From: Bacteroidota bacterium
GTDB taxonomy: Bacteria; Bacteroidota; Bacteroidia; AKYH767-A; OLB10
Length of the DNA stretch: 52,189 nucleotides
Reading direction: 5' to 3'
NCBI GenBank assembly: GCA_947453935.1
Contig: CANGJU010000006.1
Span: 1-52,189, forward strand
Below are positions 34,516-43,361 of the stretch, piece after piece (position 1 is the first letter of the stretch; each line of letters opens with the position of its first letter). Under the pieces are notes generated by a model. The model worked only from the letters and a program-made list of their open reading frames with translations, was not told the DNA's origin and ran no database searches. The position numbers and the translations under genes are program-made.

Positions 34516-34523
34516 CAAATTTA
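34516..34523 (-). promoter_or_regulatory. -7 element TAAATTTG of the CHU_C/MbnP-2 pair (near-leaderless)
   Basis: An exact TAnnTTTG match on the minus strand, whose last base lies 4 nt before the ATG at 34511. The expected transcript start is therefore at or beside the start codon. A properly spaced -33 was not found. Confidence 0.5.
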
Positions 34524-34635
34524 CAACATTACACAACGCTAATTATTAATAGCAAAATCCTGATAAGTTTTTTTTACATTCCTATGAAAATCAGAATAAG
34601 TCCTTATTTTTACACCAAACCTAAAAAATCTTTCT

Positions 34636-36180
34636 ATGAAAAAACTACTACAATTCTTACTTGTATTAACGTTACCGGCTTTATGCTTTCATGGAGCTAT
34701 GGCACAACGCTATTTGTCGCCAGTATTTCCATCGGCATCTGTTACTCCTGATGTTGTTTACGCTAACAATATTCAAGTTTTAACTGGTACTCCAACAGCC
34801 GTAGATTTAAAAACAGATATTTATCAACCAGCAGGAGCAGTTGATCCATTATCACAACGTCCATTAGTAATTATTTTACACACAGGTAGCTTCTTACCTC
34901 CGGTAATTAATGGTTCTCCTAACGGAGGCAAAAGAGACAGTAACATAGTTTTTACATGTACCGAACTTGCTAAACGTGGCTATGTAGCAGCTGCTGTTTC
35001 TTATCGTTTAGGATGGAATCCTGCAGCAACAGGTGCTGCTGGTCAGGATATCAGAACAGGAACATTATTACAAGCTGTTTATCGTGCAATGCAAGATGCA
35101 AGATCAAGCGTTCGTTTCTTCAAAGCCAATGCTTCAACTTACGGAATTGATACTACAAAAATCATTATGGGTGGTTACGGAAGTGGTGGATATGTAGCTT
35201 TAGCTTGCGCAACAGTTGATAAAACACAAGAAATTAATTTACCTAAATTCTTAGCTCAAACTACAAATGCTACTTATGGTTTTGCCGCTGGACAGAGCTA
35301 TGTAAATCAAGCGTTAATTGGAGACTTCGAAGGCTTTGGTGGAATTCCTCAATTAAACAATCCAAATAACAACCCAGGCTATTCTTCTGATGTAGATTTC
35401 GTGTTTAATATGGGTGGTGCATTAGGCGACTCATCATGGTTAGAAGCAGGTGATTGCCCTATTGTAGCATTTCATGTTGTAAGTGATCCATTTGCACCAT
35501 ATGGTAATGGTCCTGTTATCGTGCCTACTACTGGCGATTTCGTAGTAGATGTTTCAGGAAGCTTAACAGTTGCTCAAAAGTCATTAGCACTTGGAAATAA
35601 CAACTGTATGGTAAATGCAAACTTTAATGATCCACTTTCTGTATTAGCAGCTTCACAAAACGGTGGTATTGAAGGATTATATCCTTTCTATACAGCTACT
35701 AATCCTCAATCAGGTCCGTGGGATTGGTACGACTCAACAACGACTGTTGCAGTTGCACAATTCTTAGGATATCCTGCTGCTCAAGGAACTGCTGTATATC
35801 AAAATGCACTATTAACTAACCCTGATATGTCGAAAGCAAAAGCAACAGCTTATATCGATACAATCATGGGATATGTAAATCCTCGTATCGTAACTTGCTT
35901 AAGTTTAACAACTGGAATTAACTATATGGAGAATCTTTCTTCTAATGTTCGCGTTAGTCCTAATCCAGCTTTATCATCAACTACTATTTCGGCAGACATG
36001 TTAGCTGGTGAAATCAGAACCGTAAAAGTGTATGATATATTAGGAAACTTAGTACTAAATGTTGAAGGTGTAAATAACCGTCAGTTTACTATTGAACGAA
36101 ATAAACTGGATGCGGGTGTTTACATTATTCGAACAACATTTGATAAAGGTGAGGCAACTGGAAAGTTAATTTTCAATTAA
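34636..36180 (+). CDS. Alpha/beta hydrolase (carboxylesterase-like) with T9SS type A sorting domain
   Basis: 514 residues with a signal peptide (MKKLLQFLLVLTLPALCFHGAMAQ). The hydrolase core shows an oxyanion-type ILHTGSFLPP, then DARSSVRFFKANASTYGIDTTKI and a nucleophile elbow IIMGGYGSGGYVALA, in which the Ser is flanked by Tyr-Gly rather than the usual Gly-Asp/Glu. This layout is typical of carboxylesterase/lipase-like enzymes of the HSL or peptidase S9-like fold. The C-terminal VRVSPNPALSSTTISADM...GVYIIRTTFDKGEATGKLIF is a T9SS sorting domain, so the enzyme is secreted or surface-held. The substrate is unknown. Confidence 0.83.
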   Translation: MKKLLQFLLVLTLPALCFHGAMAQRYLSPVFPSASVTPDVVYANNIQVLTGTPTAVDLKTDIYQPAGAVDPLSQRPLVIILHTGSFLPPVINGSPNGGKRDSNIVFTCTELAKRGYVAAAVSYRLGWNPAATGAAGQDIRTGTLLQAVYRAMQDARSSVRFFKANASTYGIDTTKIIMGGYGSGGYVALACATVDKTQEINLPKFLAQTTNATYGFAAGQSYVNQALIGDFEGFGGIPQLNNPNNNPGYSSDVDFVFNMGGALGDSSWLEAGDCPIVAFHVVSDPFAPYGNGPVIVPTTGDFVVDVSGSLTVAQKSLALGNNNCMVNANFNDPLSVLAASQNGGIEGLYPFYTATNPQSGPWDWYDSTTTVAVAQFLGYPAAQGTAVYQNALLTNPDMSKAKATAYIDTIMGYVNPRIVTCLSLTTGINYMENLSSNVRVSPNPALSSTTISADMLAGEIRTVKVYDILGNLVLNVEGVNNRQFTIERNKLDAGVYIIRTTFDKGEATGKLIFN

Positions 36181-36197
36181 TCAATAAAAGTATTACA

Positions 36198-36227
36198 AGA
36201 GCCGTTACAATGTAGCGGCTCTTTTTA
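36198..36227 (+). terminator. Intrinsic terminator after the T9SS hydrolase gene
   Basis: Stem AGAGCCG (36198-36204) and CGGCTCT (36216-36222), with additional TACA/TGTA complementarity inside, followed by TTTTATTT. Confidence 0.85.
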
Positions 36228-36236
36228 TTTAAAGGT

Positions 36237-36827
36237 ATGTATAAAATCAAATTTCTCCTTCTCAACTTAATGCTCGCATTCGCGACACTTACTTCATCTG
36301 CACAAAAATTAACTTACAAGGTTAAAATAGATGGTAAAGAAAGCGGGACATTGATAGCGAATAAATCAGGCAAGAAAAATAATTTCACGTATGTTATTCA
36401 ATCAAGCATTAAAACGACAATGCTTGTCACTGTAGAAGTGAAATACAATTTGAAGTCTATAATAGAAAATGGCAAACTGAAATCATCGATGCTCGTTCAA
36501 TTGGTGAATGGAGTTAAACAAACCGATAATACCACCACGGTAAAAGGAAGTGGCTACGTATTTAAAGACAAAACAGGAGAAGAAAAAATAATCCACTCAA
36601 CTATCAATGTAATTGTCCCTGATCTTTATTTTACGGAGCCCAAGAATCATAAATCTATTTGGTCTGATAATCACGGTAAATTTTTATCAATCAAAAAAGA
36701 AGGGAATGCATATTTGTTAGAAACAGGAGACGGGCAAAACAGTAAATACACCTATGAGAAAGGGATTTGTAAAAAAGTAGAATCGACACAGGCCTTTTCA
36801 AAGATTACCTTCGAATTAGTTCAATAA
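36237..36827 (+). CDS. DUF6134-like exported protein of unknown function
   Basis: 196 residues with a signal peptide (MYKIKFLLLNLMLAFATLTSSAQ), then an all-beta domain (LTYKVKIDGKESGTLIANKSG, TTMLVTVEVKYNLKSIIENG, KYTYEKGICKKVES). The pattern resembles the DUF6134 group of small periplasmic Bacteroidota proteins. No enzymatic residues are visible. It starts 10 bp past a terminator and is followed 28 bp later by a barrel protein gene, with which it may form a pair. Confidence 0.55.
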   Translation: MYKIKFLLLNLMLAFATLTSSAQKLTYKVKIDGKESGTLIANKSGKKNNFTYVIQSSIKTTMLVTVEVKYNLKSIIENGKLKSSMLVQLVNGVKQTDNTTTVKGSGYVFKDKTGEEKIIHSTINVIVPDLYFTEPKNHKSIWSDNHGKFLSIKKEGNAYLLETGDGQNSKYTYEKGICKKVESTQAFSKITFELVQ

Positions 36828-36855
36828 CTGATTGTTTTTTTCGCATTTTTGTAAG

Positions 36856-37584
36856 ATGAAAAAGAGAATTGGCCTTTTTGTTTTTTGTTGCATTATAAGT
36901 TTACAAATAATGGCACAAATTAATACCACCCAATTTGGTTTTTGCTTCCGACCTATTTTCTCAAGCAATTATTTCAGAACAGGTCCAAAAGATTTTGACG
37001 ACAATAAAATATCTTATACCCTTGCTCAACATTCAGGTTATAGTACTGGAGTATTAGTAAGAAGAGGTGTTACCAAAAAACTCACTTTCGAATCAGGTAT
37101 TCTTTACGTAAAACGAAACTACGATTTAACACTTAGAGATACATCATTTATTTCTAAGAGTGATTTTTCTATAATAGGATATGAAATTCCTTTAAGCGCC
37201 CTGATTTATATTCAGCTCGATCAAAAAATATGGATGAGCGCTGCGATGGGGGGCTCAATTGATATTTTCCCTTCTGATGTTTTCACTTACCTTCCTACCT
37301 ATATGCTACAATACTCAGCAAGAAGAAATAAAATCAATGCAGGGGTATTAGCGAATATCGGCTGGGAATATCGCAATGGCAAAAAAGGCACTTATTATAT
37401 CGGTGCAAGTTATCATCGTTCATTATCTACGATATACAATACGTTGGTTGAATATTATCCGCAGCGGGACTTTACCAAACTTCCAACATCAACAGGTAGA
37501 ACCACATTACAAGGTGATTATTTAACAATCGATTTCCGATTTTATTTTCATGAAAGTCCGGATAAAAAACCAAGAAAGAAATAA
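36856..37584 (+). CDS. Outer-membrane beta-barrel protein (PorT-like fold)
   Basis: 242 residues from the ATG at 36856 (MKKRIGLFVFCCIISLQIMAQ signal peptide). The ORF-track start at 36832 adds a non-signal stretch. The mature part alternates in the beta-barrel manner (TGVLVRRGVTKKLTFESGILYVKR, AGVLANIGWEYRNGKKGTYYIGASYHRSL) and ends in a long strand LTIDFRFYF with a basic tail. Such small barrels are common in Bacteroidota and usually lack assigned roles. It is convergent with the DUF2279 gene, and the two stop codons are adjacent. Confidence 0.65.
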   Translation: MKKRIGLFVFCCIISLQIMAQINTTQFGFCFRPIFSSNYFRTGPKDFDDNKISYTLAQHSGYSTGVLVRRGVTKKLTFESGILYVKRNYDLTLRDTSFISKSDFSIIGYEIPLSALIYIQLDQKIWMSAAMGGSIDIFPSDVFTYLPTYMLQYSARRNKINAGVLANIGWEYRNGKKGTYYIGASYHRSLSTIYNTLVEYYPQRDFTKLPTSTGRTTLQGDYLTIDFRFYFHESPDKKPRKK

Positions 37585-38505
37585 TCAGAAGTAAAATGCT
37601 TCTCCGTTAATCTTTCCATTATTTTTTAATCTTATTGCAGGCATTGGAAATTTAATAAAGCCAAATGCTTCCTTCAAAATATTAAATGATTTATGTTTTG
37701 ATTTGATTTTTGTGATATCAATATCTGGCGATAAAATAAAATAATGAACTCTTTCAAATTGAGGTATGGCATTACTGTTATAGCTTAATCTATTTGTTTT
37801 TGCGCCTGTCATGCCAGATGCATTATAACCTACAGCAATATTCAACCAAGAAGGGAAATTTTGATTCTGAAAAGCAAAGTCCTTTAAATTAAAAGAAAGC
37901 CAGCATGTTTGACCATTATAATCTTTAAATATACGCTGCAGGTTATCTTCACCAAGTAATTCAGGATTGTATTTTGAAAACTCTGTAGAATGAAAAGACA
38001 ACTTGTATTTTATACGTTGCTCACCCCATTGAACAGCCTGAAAATAATACATGGACGAACCTATCGTATTAGCTGCTAAATCGCCAGGAGAAAAACCCCA
38101 TTGACTGCTATATCCATCAAACATTTCAATGGTTAACTGAAATCCAAATCCTGTTAGAGCTCCTAACAAAGCAGCCTTTTTCTGATTATACCCTGCATAC
38201 TTATATAACTGACTTGTCCAATTAGAAATATAATAAGCAGATCCTACATGTCCGAGCTTATCTTGTTTTTGCCATTCGATATTATCGTTAAAAAAATGAA
38301 ACTTCGACTGTGGATAGTCTTTATACCAGATTTGATATAGTCCTGTCATACCTGCAGCATATGCAATACCGGAACTTGTCCACAAAACAACCTTGCGCCG
38401 ATGATAATTAACAGAATCAAGTTGAGCATTTGCAATAGTAATATAAAACGAAAGCACCATAAAAATCATGATGCTCTTCGTAGTTATTACTTTTCGGATA
38501 GCCAT
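37585..38505 (-). CDS. DUF2279 family exported/membrane protein
   Basis: 306 residues with an N-terminal signal or anchor (about 10-28). The DUF2279 core includes KLGHVGSAYYISNWTSQLYK, GALTGFGFQLTIEMFDGYSSQWGFSPGDLAANTIGS and the NLKDFAF region. The clustered His, Asp and Gly residues in short helical stretches suggest a membrane-associated fold, possibly outer-membrane. No function is assigned to the family. It is the last gene of a tight minus-strand operon, 4 bp after the phosphohexomutase stop. Confidence 0.75.
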   Translation of the reverse strand: MAIRKVITTKSIMIFMVLSFYITIANAQLDSVNYHRRKVVLWTSSGIAYAAGMTGLYQIWYKDYPQSKFHFFNDNIEWQKQDKLGHVGSAYYISNWTSQLYKYAGYNQKKAALLGALTGFGFQLTIEMFDGYSSQWGFSPGDLAANTIGSSMYYFQAVQWGEQRIKYKLSFHSTEFSKYNPELLGEDNLQRIFKDYNGQTCWLSFNLKDFAFQNQNFPSWLNIAVGYNASGMTGAKTNRLSYNSNAIPQFERVHYFILSPDIDITKIKSKHKSFNILKEAFGFIKFPMPAIRLKNNGKINGEAFYF

Positions 38506-38509
38506 TACG

Positions 38510-39916
38510 TTAGTTCAACAGTGTTTCTTTAGCTGCATTTAAAATAGCGAAAGCTGCCTCGCGAGAATTCGACTCTGCATATGTACGTAAAACAGGTTCA
38601 GTTCCAGATGCGCGAATCATTAACCAATCACCGTTTTCGAAAAAATATTTAAATCCATCAAGATCTTCAGTTCGAACAATTTTATATTCTCCAAATGCAG
38701 TATAGTTTGAAGCTAAACAGTTTTTAAGAATAGACTGTTTTAATTCTTCTTTCAAATGCAAGTCGTTTCGCTCAAATGAAAACGGACCTACTATTTCATA
38801 CACTTCATTAATCAAATCATTTAGCGTTTTTCCGCTCTTTGCCATGAATTCCCATAATGTTAAACCCATCCATATTCCATCACGTTCAGGGATATGTCCT
38901 TTGATTGCAATTCCACCTGATTCTTCTCCACCTAAAAGAACATCTTCTTTAATCATGATCTCTGCGATGTATTTAAATCCAATTTTTACGGTTTCCATTT
39001 CGATGCCGTAGTGTGCGCAAAGCTTCGCTACTTTGGGCGTTGTTGAAAATGCAGTCACCACTTTACCTCTCATTCCTTTGTATTTGTACAAGTAATGAAT
39101 CAGCAATAAAATTATGTGATGTGAATCAACAAAGTTTCCTTGTGAATCGTAAAACCCAATACGATCAGCATCACCATCTGTCACTAATCCAGAGTCGATG
39201 TTCTTTGCATTTTTAATTAACTCAGAAAACTCCGTTAGATTCTTATGTATAGGCTCTGGAGCTTGTCCCATGAACGAAGGATTATAATCGCAATGCAACT
39301 TTGTTATTTCTGGAAGCATACGTTTAATAACATTCTGACCAGCACCATACATGGCATCATAAGCTAAATGAAGACCGCTATTTTTAATAAGATTCATATC
39401 AAAATTTGCTTCTACATGATTGCAATACATTGTTTCTAAATCAATGTAAGAAATCAAACCATCAGCTTGCATTTTTTCTAATTCAATTTTCGAATAATCT
39501 ATAGTACATTTTTCAGGAATCAAATCTTCTATTTCTGCAACATGACTTGGCAATAAGGGACCACCAAATGAACCTTTTAATTTAAATCCATTGTACTCTG
39601 GTGGATTATGACTTGCTGTTATAATGATACCCAAATCTTTATTTTCTTTAACAGTTCCCAAAGAAACCATTGGTGTTGAAACGAACCCTTTAGCCATCGT
39701 TACAGAAACACCTTTTGCACTTAAAACTTTTGCAATTGTATTACAAAAAAGTGCTCCTGCAAATCGACAATCGTGTCCAAGAATAACTCCGGGATTATGC
39801 TTTTGATTTAATAACCATAGTGATGTTCCTTCTGCTACACGAGCAACATTTTCAACTGTAAAGTCTTCTGCGATAATCGCTCTCCAACCGTCTGTTCCAA
39901 ATTTTATTTTCGACAT
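38510..39916 (-). CDS. Phosphoglucomutase/phosphomannomutase family protein
   Basis: 468 residues carrying the four alpha-D-phosphohexomutase signatures. These are the phosphoserine loop TASHNPPEYNG (about 100), the metal loop DGDADRIG (about 245), the sugar loop GEESGGI (about 330) and the phosphate loop RASGTEPVLRTY (about 435). It interconverts hexose-1-phosphate and hexose-6-phosphate, feeding polysaccharide precursors and central metabolism in the cytoplasm. Sequence does not decide between glucose, mannose or glucosamine specificity. It lies in the five-gene minus operon, 12 bp after the exported unknown gene. Confidence 0.93.
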   Translation of the reverse strand: MSKIKFGTDGWRAIIAEDFTVENVARVAEGTSLWLLNQKHNPGVILGHDCRFAGALFCNTIAKVLSAKGVSVTMAKGFVSTPMVSLGTVKENKDLGIIITASHNPPEYNGFKLKGSFGGPLLPSHVAEIEDLIPEKCTIDYSKIELEKMQADGLISYIDLETMYCNHVEANFDMNLIKNSGLHLAYDAMYGAGQNVIKRMLPEITKLHCDYNPSFMGQAPEPIHKNLTEFSELIKNAKNIDSGLVTDGDADRIGFYDSQGNFVDSHHIILLLIHYLYKYKGMRGKVVTAFSTTPKVAKLCAHYGIEMETVKIGFKYIAEIMIKEDVLLGGEESGGIAIKGHIPERDGIWMGLTLWEFMAKSGKTLNDLINEVYEIVGPFSFERNDLHLKEELKQSILKNCLASNYTAFGEYKIVRTEDLDGFKYFFENGDWLMIRASGTEPVLRTYAESNSREAAFAILNAAKETLLN

Positions 39917-39928
39917 TTTTTATATTGA

Positions 39929-41026
39929 TTAATAAAGTTCTACGAAATTAATAAGATTGTTCCACTTGTGAGTAAACAAACCTTTTTGATATTTAATTGA
40001 TTTTTCAGGTGGTATTATATCTGAATTCAGCTTCACAATGAGATATAAAAAGTTTTTCTGTTGAATATAATCTAGCCAATTTTGATCATTAATTGTAAAA
40101 TCCCAATTTACCAGATTGTCCATGTAAATAGAATCGATAATAGTGCTGTCTATATTAACAGACATCCACAATGGAACGCTTGAAATAACGTCATCCTTTT
40201 TTTTCCATATTTCAGCAAAAGATACAGAAGAAATCTTCCAGGTCCCGTTTTGAAGAATCTCTTCAGCATTTTTACCTGATAAATTATATAATACTTCGAG
40301 ATTTTGATGAAAATAATTTGTTAATGCATTCGTAAAATCTCGTGATGACTGAGCCTTTGCACCTTTGAGTTTTTCAGAAGATGAAAGCGTCCATTCAACA
40401 TACTTCGACTCAACAGTATCTTTTGAGTAAGCATTCACATTAAATTTATTTCCTCTGATGAAACTCTCCTTGATTAATTTAGAGTCAGTTATATTATTAA
40501 TCACCTTATCTCCAAATTGCAATAATTGATAATTGTATTTTTTCTTGCTCAAGTAATTATTAAGATTCAAATAACAATCTCCATTGGCATTAATAACAGG
40601 TGTTGATGTTGCAATAATATTTTTAAGTCCATCATAATCGACATAACCAAAAACAACTGCCTCCCCATTATCCAATTTACTTGAAAACAAAAATCCTTGA
40701 GTTTCACTAGTTAGTTTTTTCTTTTCATTATTCCATATTTCATAGATAAAAATTATCTTTTGATCAATGAAATTTAACCCTGATGATTTTTCAATTTGCA
40801 CCAAAGAGCTAAACGAAATTTCTACTTCTTTTTTAGGCGAATCCCAAAGTTGTACTTTCCGATCTCTAATTGCATCATAACTAATTTTTGTAATTTCTTT
40901 AACGATGTTAACGCCAATTGTATCTTCTTGTTCATCTGCGGCAACTCTAATAATAACAGAATTTTGCGAGTAGCCTATTAGTGACAGTATCATAAAAAAC
41001 ACAAACGAAAAAATCTTTTTTTGCAT
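39929..41026 (-). CDS. Exported protein of unknown function
   Basis: 365 residues from the ATG at 41026 (MQKKIFSFVFFMILSLIGYSQ signal peptide), 5 bp after the preceding gene. The ORF-track start at 41053 lies inside that gene and lacks signal features. The mature part is mixed alpha/beta (VQLWDSPKKEVEISFSSLVQI, GEAVVFGYVDYDGLKNIIA), with no recognised motif or cysteines. Similar operon-embedded proteins in Bacteroidota are sometimes gliding- or envelope-related, but nothing in the sequence allows an assignment. Confidence 0.6.
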   Translation of the reverse strand: MQKKIFSFVFFMILSLIGYSQNSVIIRVAADEQEDTIGVNIVKEITKISYDAIRDRKVQLWDSPKKEVEISFSSLVQIEKSSGLNFIDQKIIFIYEIWNNEKKKLTSETQGFLFSSKLDNGEAVVFGYVDYDGLKNIIATSTPVINANGDCYLNLNNYLSKKKYNYQLLQFGDKVINNITDSKLIKESFIRGNKFNVNAYSKDTVESKYVEWTLSSSEKLKGAKAQSSRDFTNALTNYFHQNLEVLYNLSGKNAEEILQNGTWKISSVSFAEIWKKKDDVISSVPLWMSVNIDSTIIDSIYMDNLVNWDFTINDQNWLDYIQQKNFLYLIVKLNSDIIPPEKSIKYQKGLFTHKWNNLINFVELY

Positions 41027-41031
41027 GTCTG

Positions 41032-41628
41032 TTATTTTTTTGTGGTATTCCACGTTTTATAAATATCCTGTTGCTTAGGTCTGTTTTCAGGCATAGTTCT
41101 CAATGGCTCGCATTCTTTGAGTGTTGAATGTAATTCGGAGGGCAACTGTTGGTATAGCGCAGTTCCTTTTGTTTTCCATTCAATCATTTCATCCGACATT
41201 TCTTTTACAATCTTTGCAGGATTTCCAACTGCAATGCTTCTTTCTGGAATCATCATTCCTTCGGGAACAAAACAAAGAGCACCAACAATTGAATTTTTTT
41301 TCACCAACACACGATCCATCACAACAGCGTTCATTCCAACTAAAACATTCTCTCCTATTTCTGCTCCATGAATAATTGCTCCGTGCCCGATGTGAGCTCC
41401 TTTTCTCAAAATCACTTGTTGCCCGGGAAACATATGCAACGTACAATTCTCCTGCACATTACATCCATCTTCAATAATAATTTCACCCCAATCGCCACGA
41501 ACTGCTGCACCAGGTGCTATATAAACATCCTTGCCAATTATAACATTACCTGTAACTACCGCTAACGGATGTACGAAAGATGATTCATGCACAACAGGAA
41601 TGTATCCGTTGAATTCGTAAATAGCCAT
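41032..41628 (-). CDS. Gamma-carbonic anhydrase/PaaY-like hexapeptide-repeat protein
   Basis: 198 residues of left-handed beta-helix (FVHPLAVVTGNVIIGKDVYIAPGAAVRGDWGEIIIEDGCNVQENCTLH). The zinc-site histidines of the gamma-CA family fall in TLHMFPG and IGHGAIIHGAEIG, and VGMNAVVMDRV and AVGNPAKIVKEM are typical of PaaY/CaiE-type members. PaaY is a hydrolase in phenylacetate catabolism and other relatives are acyl-CoA or CO2-related. It starts 2 bp after the MCC-beta-like stop, so a role beside the acyl-CoA carboxylase (bicarbonate supply or thioester removal) is a reasonable inference. Confidence 0.82.
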   Translation of the reverse strand: MAIYEFNGYIPVVHESSFVHPLAVVTGNVIIGKDVYIAPGAAVRGDWGEIIIEDGCNVQENCTLHMFPGQQVILRKGAHIGHGAIIHGAEIGENVLVGMNAVVMDRVLVKKNSIVGALCFVPEGMMIPERSIAVGNPAKIVKEMSDEMIEWKTKGTALYQQLPSELHSTLKECEPLRTMPENRPKQQDIYKTWNTTKK

Positions 41629-41630
41629 AA

Positions 41631-43265
41631 CTATGTTTGAATTACACCAACATTATAAGGTTTTTCGATTGGCGCATGGTTAGCCATTTCAATTCCCATG
41701 GATATCCACTTACGCGTATCTAACGGATCAATAATCGCATCAACCCACATACGTGAAGCCGCATAGTAAGGCGATGTTTGTTCGTTATATCGGTCGGTTA
41801 TTGTTTTGAGCAATGTCTTCTCCTCTTCATCAGAAACTTCTTTCCCTTGCGCCTTCATTGTTGAAGTTTGAATTTGCAATAATGTTTTAGCTGCAGAAGC
41901 ACCACTCATCACCGCTAATTGTGAATTTGGCCAAGAAACAATCAAACGAGGATCGTATGCTTTACCACACATCGCATAATTTCCAGCACCGTATGAGTTA
42001 CCTGCTATTATAGTAAACTTTGGAACCACTGAGTTCGACATTGCGTTTACCATTTTTGCACCGTCTTTAATAATTCCTCCATGCTCACTTCTTGACCCCA
42101 CCATGAATCCCGTAACATCCTGTATAAATACCAAAGGAATTTTTCGTTGATTACAATTCATTATAAATCGAGCAGCTTTATCAGCACTATCACTGTATAT
42201 AACACCACCAAATTGCATCTCACCTTTTTTGCTCTTCACTACTTTTCGTTGATTCGCAACAATTCCTACAGCCCAACCATCGATGCGCGCATAACCACAC
42301 AAAATAGACTGCCCATATTTTTCTTTGTATTCATCAAACTCACTATTATCAACTAATCGGGCAATCACCTCACGCATTTCAAATTGCTTATCACGCGCAT
42401 CAGGAATAATCCCGTATATATCTTTTTCATTTTTTGATGGAGGCATTGATTCCTTTCTATCAAAACCTGCATCAGGTAATTTACCTAGCTTATCCATCAC
42501 ACGACGAATATATTCTAAGCAAGATTGATCATCAGGAAACTTATTATCGGTAACACCTGAAATTTCGCATTGCGTAGTTGCTCCACCTAATGTTTCATTG
42601 TCTACATCTTCGCCAATAGCTGATTTTACGAGGTAAGAACCTGCTAAAAATACAGATCCTGTTTTATCAACTATCATGGCTTCATCACTCATAATTGGCA
42701 AATAAGCACCACCTGCAACACAAGAACCCATAATAGCAGCAATCTGAATAATGCCCATACTGCTCATGATTGCATTGTTTCGAAATATTCTTCCGAAGTG
42801 TTCTTTATCAGGAAAAATTTCATCCTGCATTGGAAGATAAACACCAGCGCTATCTACAAGATAAATAATTGGCAATTTATTCTCAATAGATATTTCCTGA
42901 GCTCTTAAATTCTTCTTGGCTGTCATCGGAAACCAGGCACCAGCTTTAACAGTTGCATCGTTAGCAACAACGATACACTGGCGACCAGAAACGTAACCTA
43001 TAACTACTACCACCCCCGCTGATGGACACCCGCCTTGCTCGACGTACATTCCCTCGGCGGCAAAAGCACCAATCTCTATTTGTGGTCTATCCTTATCAAG
43101 TAAATAATTAATTCGTTCGCGAGCCAGTAACTTTCCTTTTTCATGCTGCTTAGCAGCATTCTTTTTACCGCCACCTTCAGCAACTTTAGCTAATCGTTGT
43201 TTTAAATTACTTACAAGGGTTTTATTGTAATCTTCGTTTTTATTAAACTCTAAATTTTCAGCCAT
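41631..43265 (-). CDS. Acyl-CoA carboxylase carboxyltransferase beta subunit (methylcrotonoyl-CoA carboxylase-like)
   Basis: 544 residues, the usual length for MCC/PCC beta chains. N-terminal RLAKVAEGGGKKNAAKQHEKGKLLARERI and the crotonase-like halves are present. The IYLVDSAGVYLPMQDEIFPDKEHFGRIF segment resembles methylcrotonoyl-CoA carboxylase (leucine degradation) more than the propionyl type. GSCVAGGAYLPIM and GNSYGAGNYAMCGKAYDPR are oxyanion-loop elements. No biotin carboxylase (alpha) gene lies in the window, so its partner is elsewhere. It is the first gene of the five-gene minus operon and has a TATCTTTG element 27 bp upstream. Confidence 0.9.
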   Translation of the reverse strand: MAENLEFNKNEDYNKTLVSNLKQRLAKVAEGGGKKNAAKQHEKGKLLARERINYLLDKDRPQIEIGAFAAEGMYVEQGGCPSAGVVVVIGYVSGRQCIVVANDATVKAGAWFPMTAKKNLRAQEISIENKLPIIYLVDSAGVYLPMQDEIFPDKEHFGRIFRNNAIMSSMGIIQIAAIMGSCVAGGAYLPIMSDEAMIVDKTGSVFLAGSYLVKSAIGEDVDNETLGGATTQCEISGVTDNKFPDDQSCLEYIRRVMDKLGKLPDAGFDRKESMPPSKNEKDIYGIIPDARDKQFEMREVIARLVDNSEFDEYKEKYGQSILCGYARIDGWAVGIVANQRKVVKSKKGEMQFGGVIYSDSADKAARFIMNCNQRKIPLVFIQDVTGFMVGSRSEHGGIIKDGAKMVNAMSNSVVPKFTIIAGNSYGAGNYAMCGKAYDPRLIVSWPNSQLAVMSGASAAKTLLQIQTSTMKAQGKEVSDEEEKTLLKTITDRYNEQTSPYYAASRMWVDAIIDPLDTRKWISMGIEMANHAPIEKPYNVGVIQT

Positions 43266-43292
43266 AGCTACACACTTAACTTTTTACGCTCG

Positions 43293-43300
43293 CAAAGATA
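43293..43300 (-). promoter_or_regulatory. -7 element TATCTTTG of the acyl-CoA carboxylase operon
   Basis: An exact TAnnTTTG match on the minus strand, giving a leader of about 24 nt for the five-gene operon that runs from 43265 down to 37585. Confidence 0.5.
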
Positions 43301-43361
43301 AGTCTTAAACGAGTATGATAAAAAAGGAATTATTCAATTAATTCACATTTAAATCCATGCA

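Noticed and set aside
41117-41446. Three overlapping ORFs (84, 84 and 85 aa) within the gamma-CA-like gene
   Set aside because: They are other frames of the hexapeptide-repeat coding sequence, whose regular repeats leave frames open; none has a recognisable domain.
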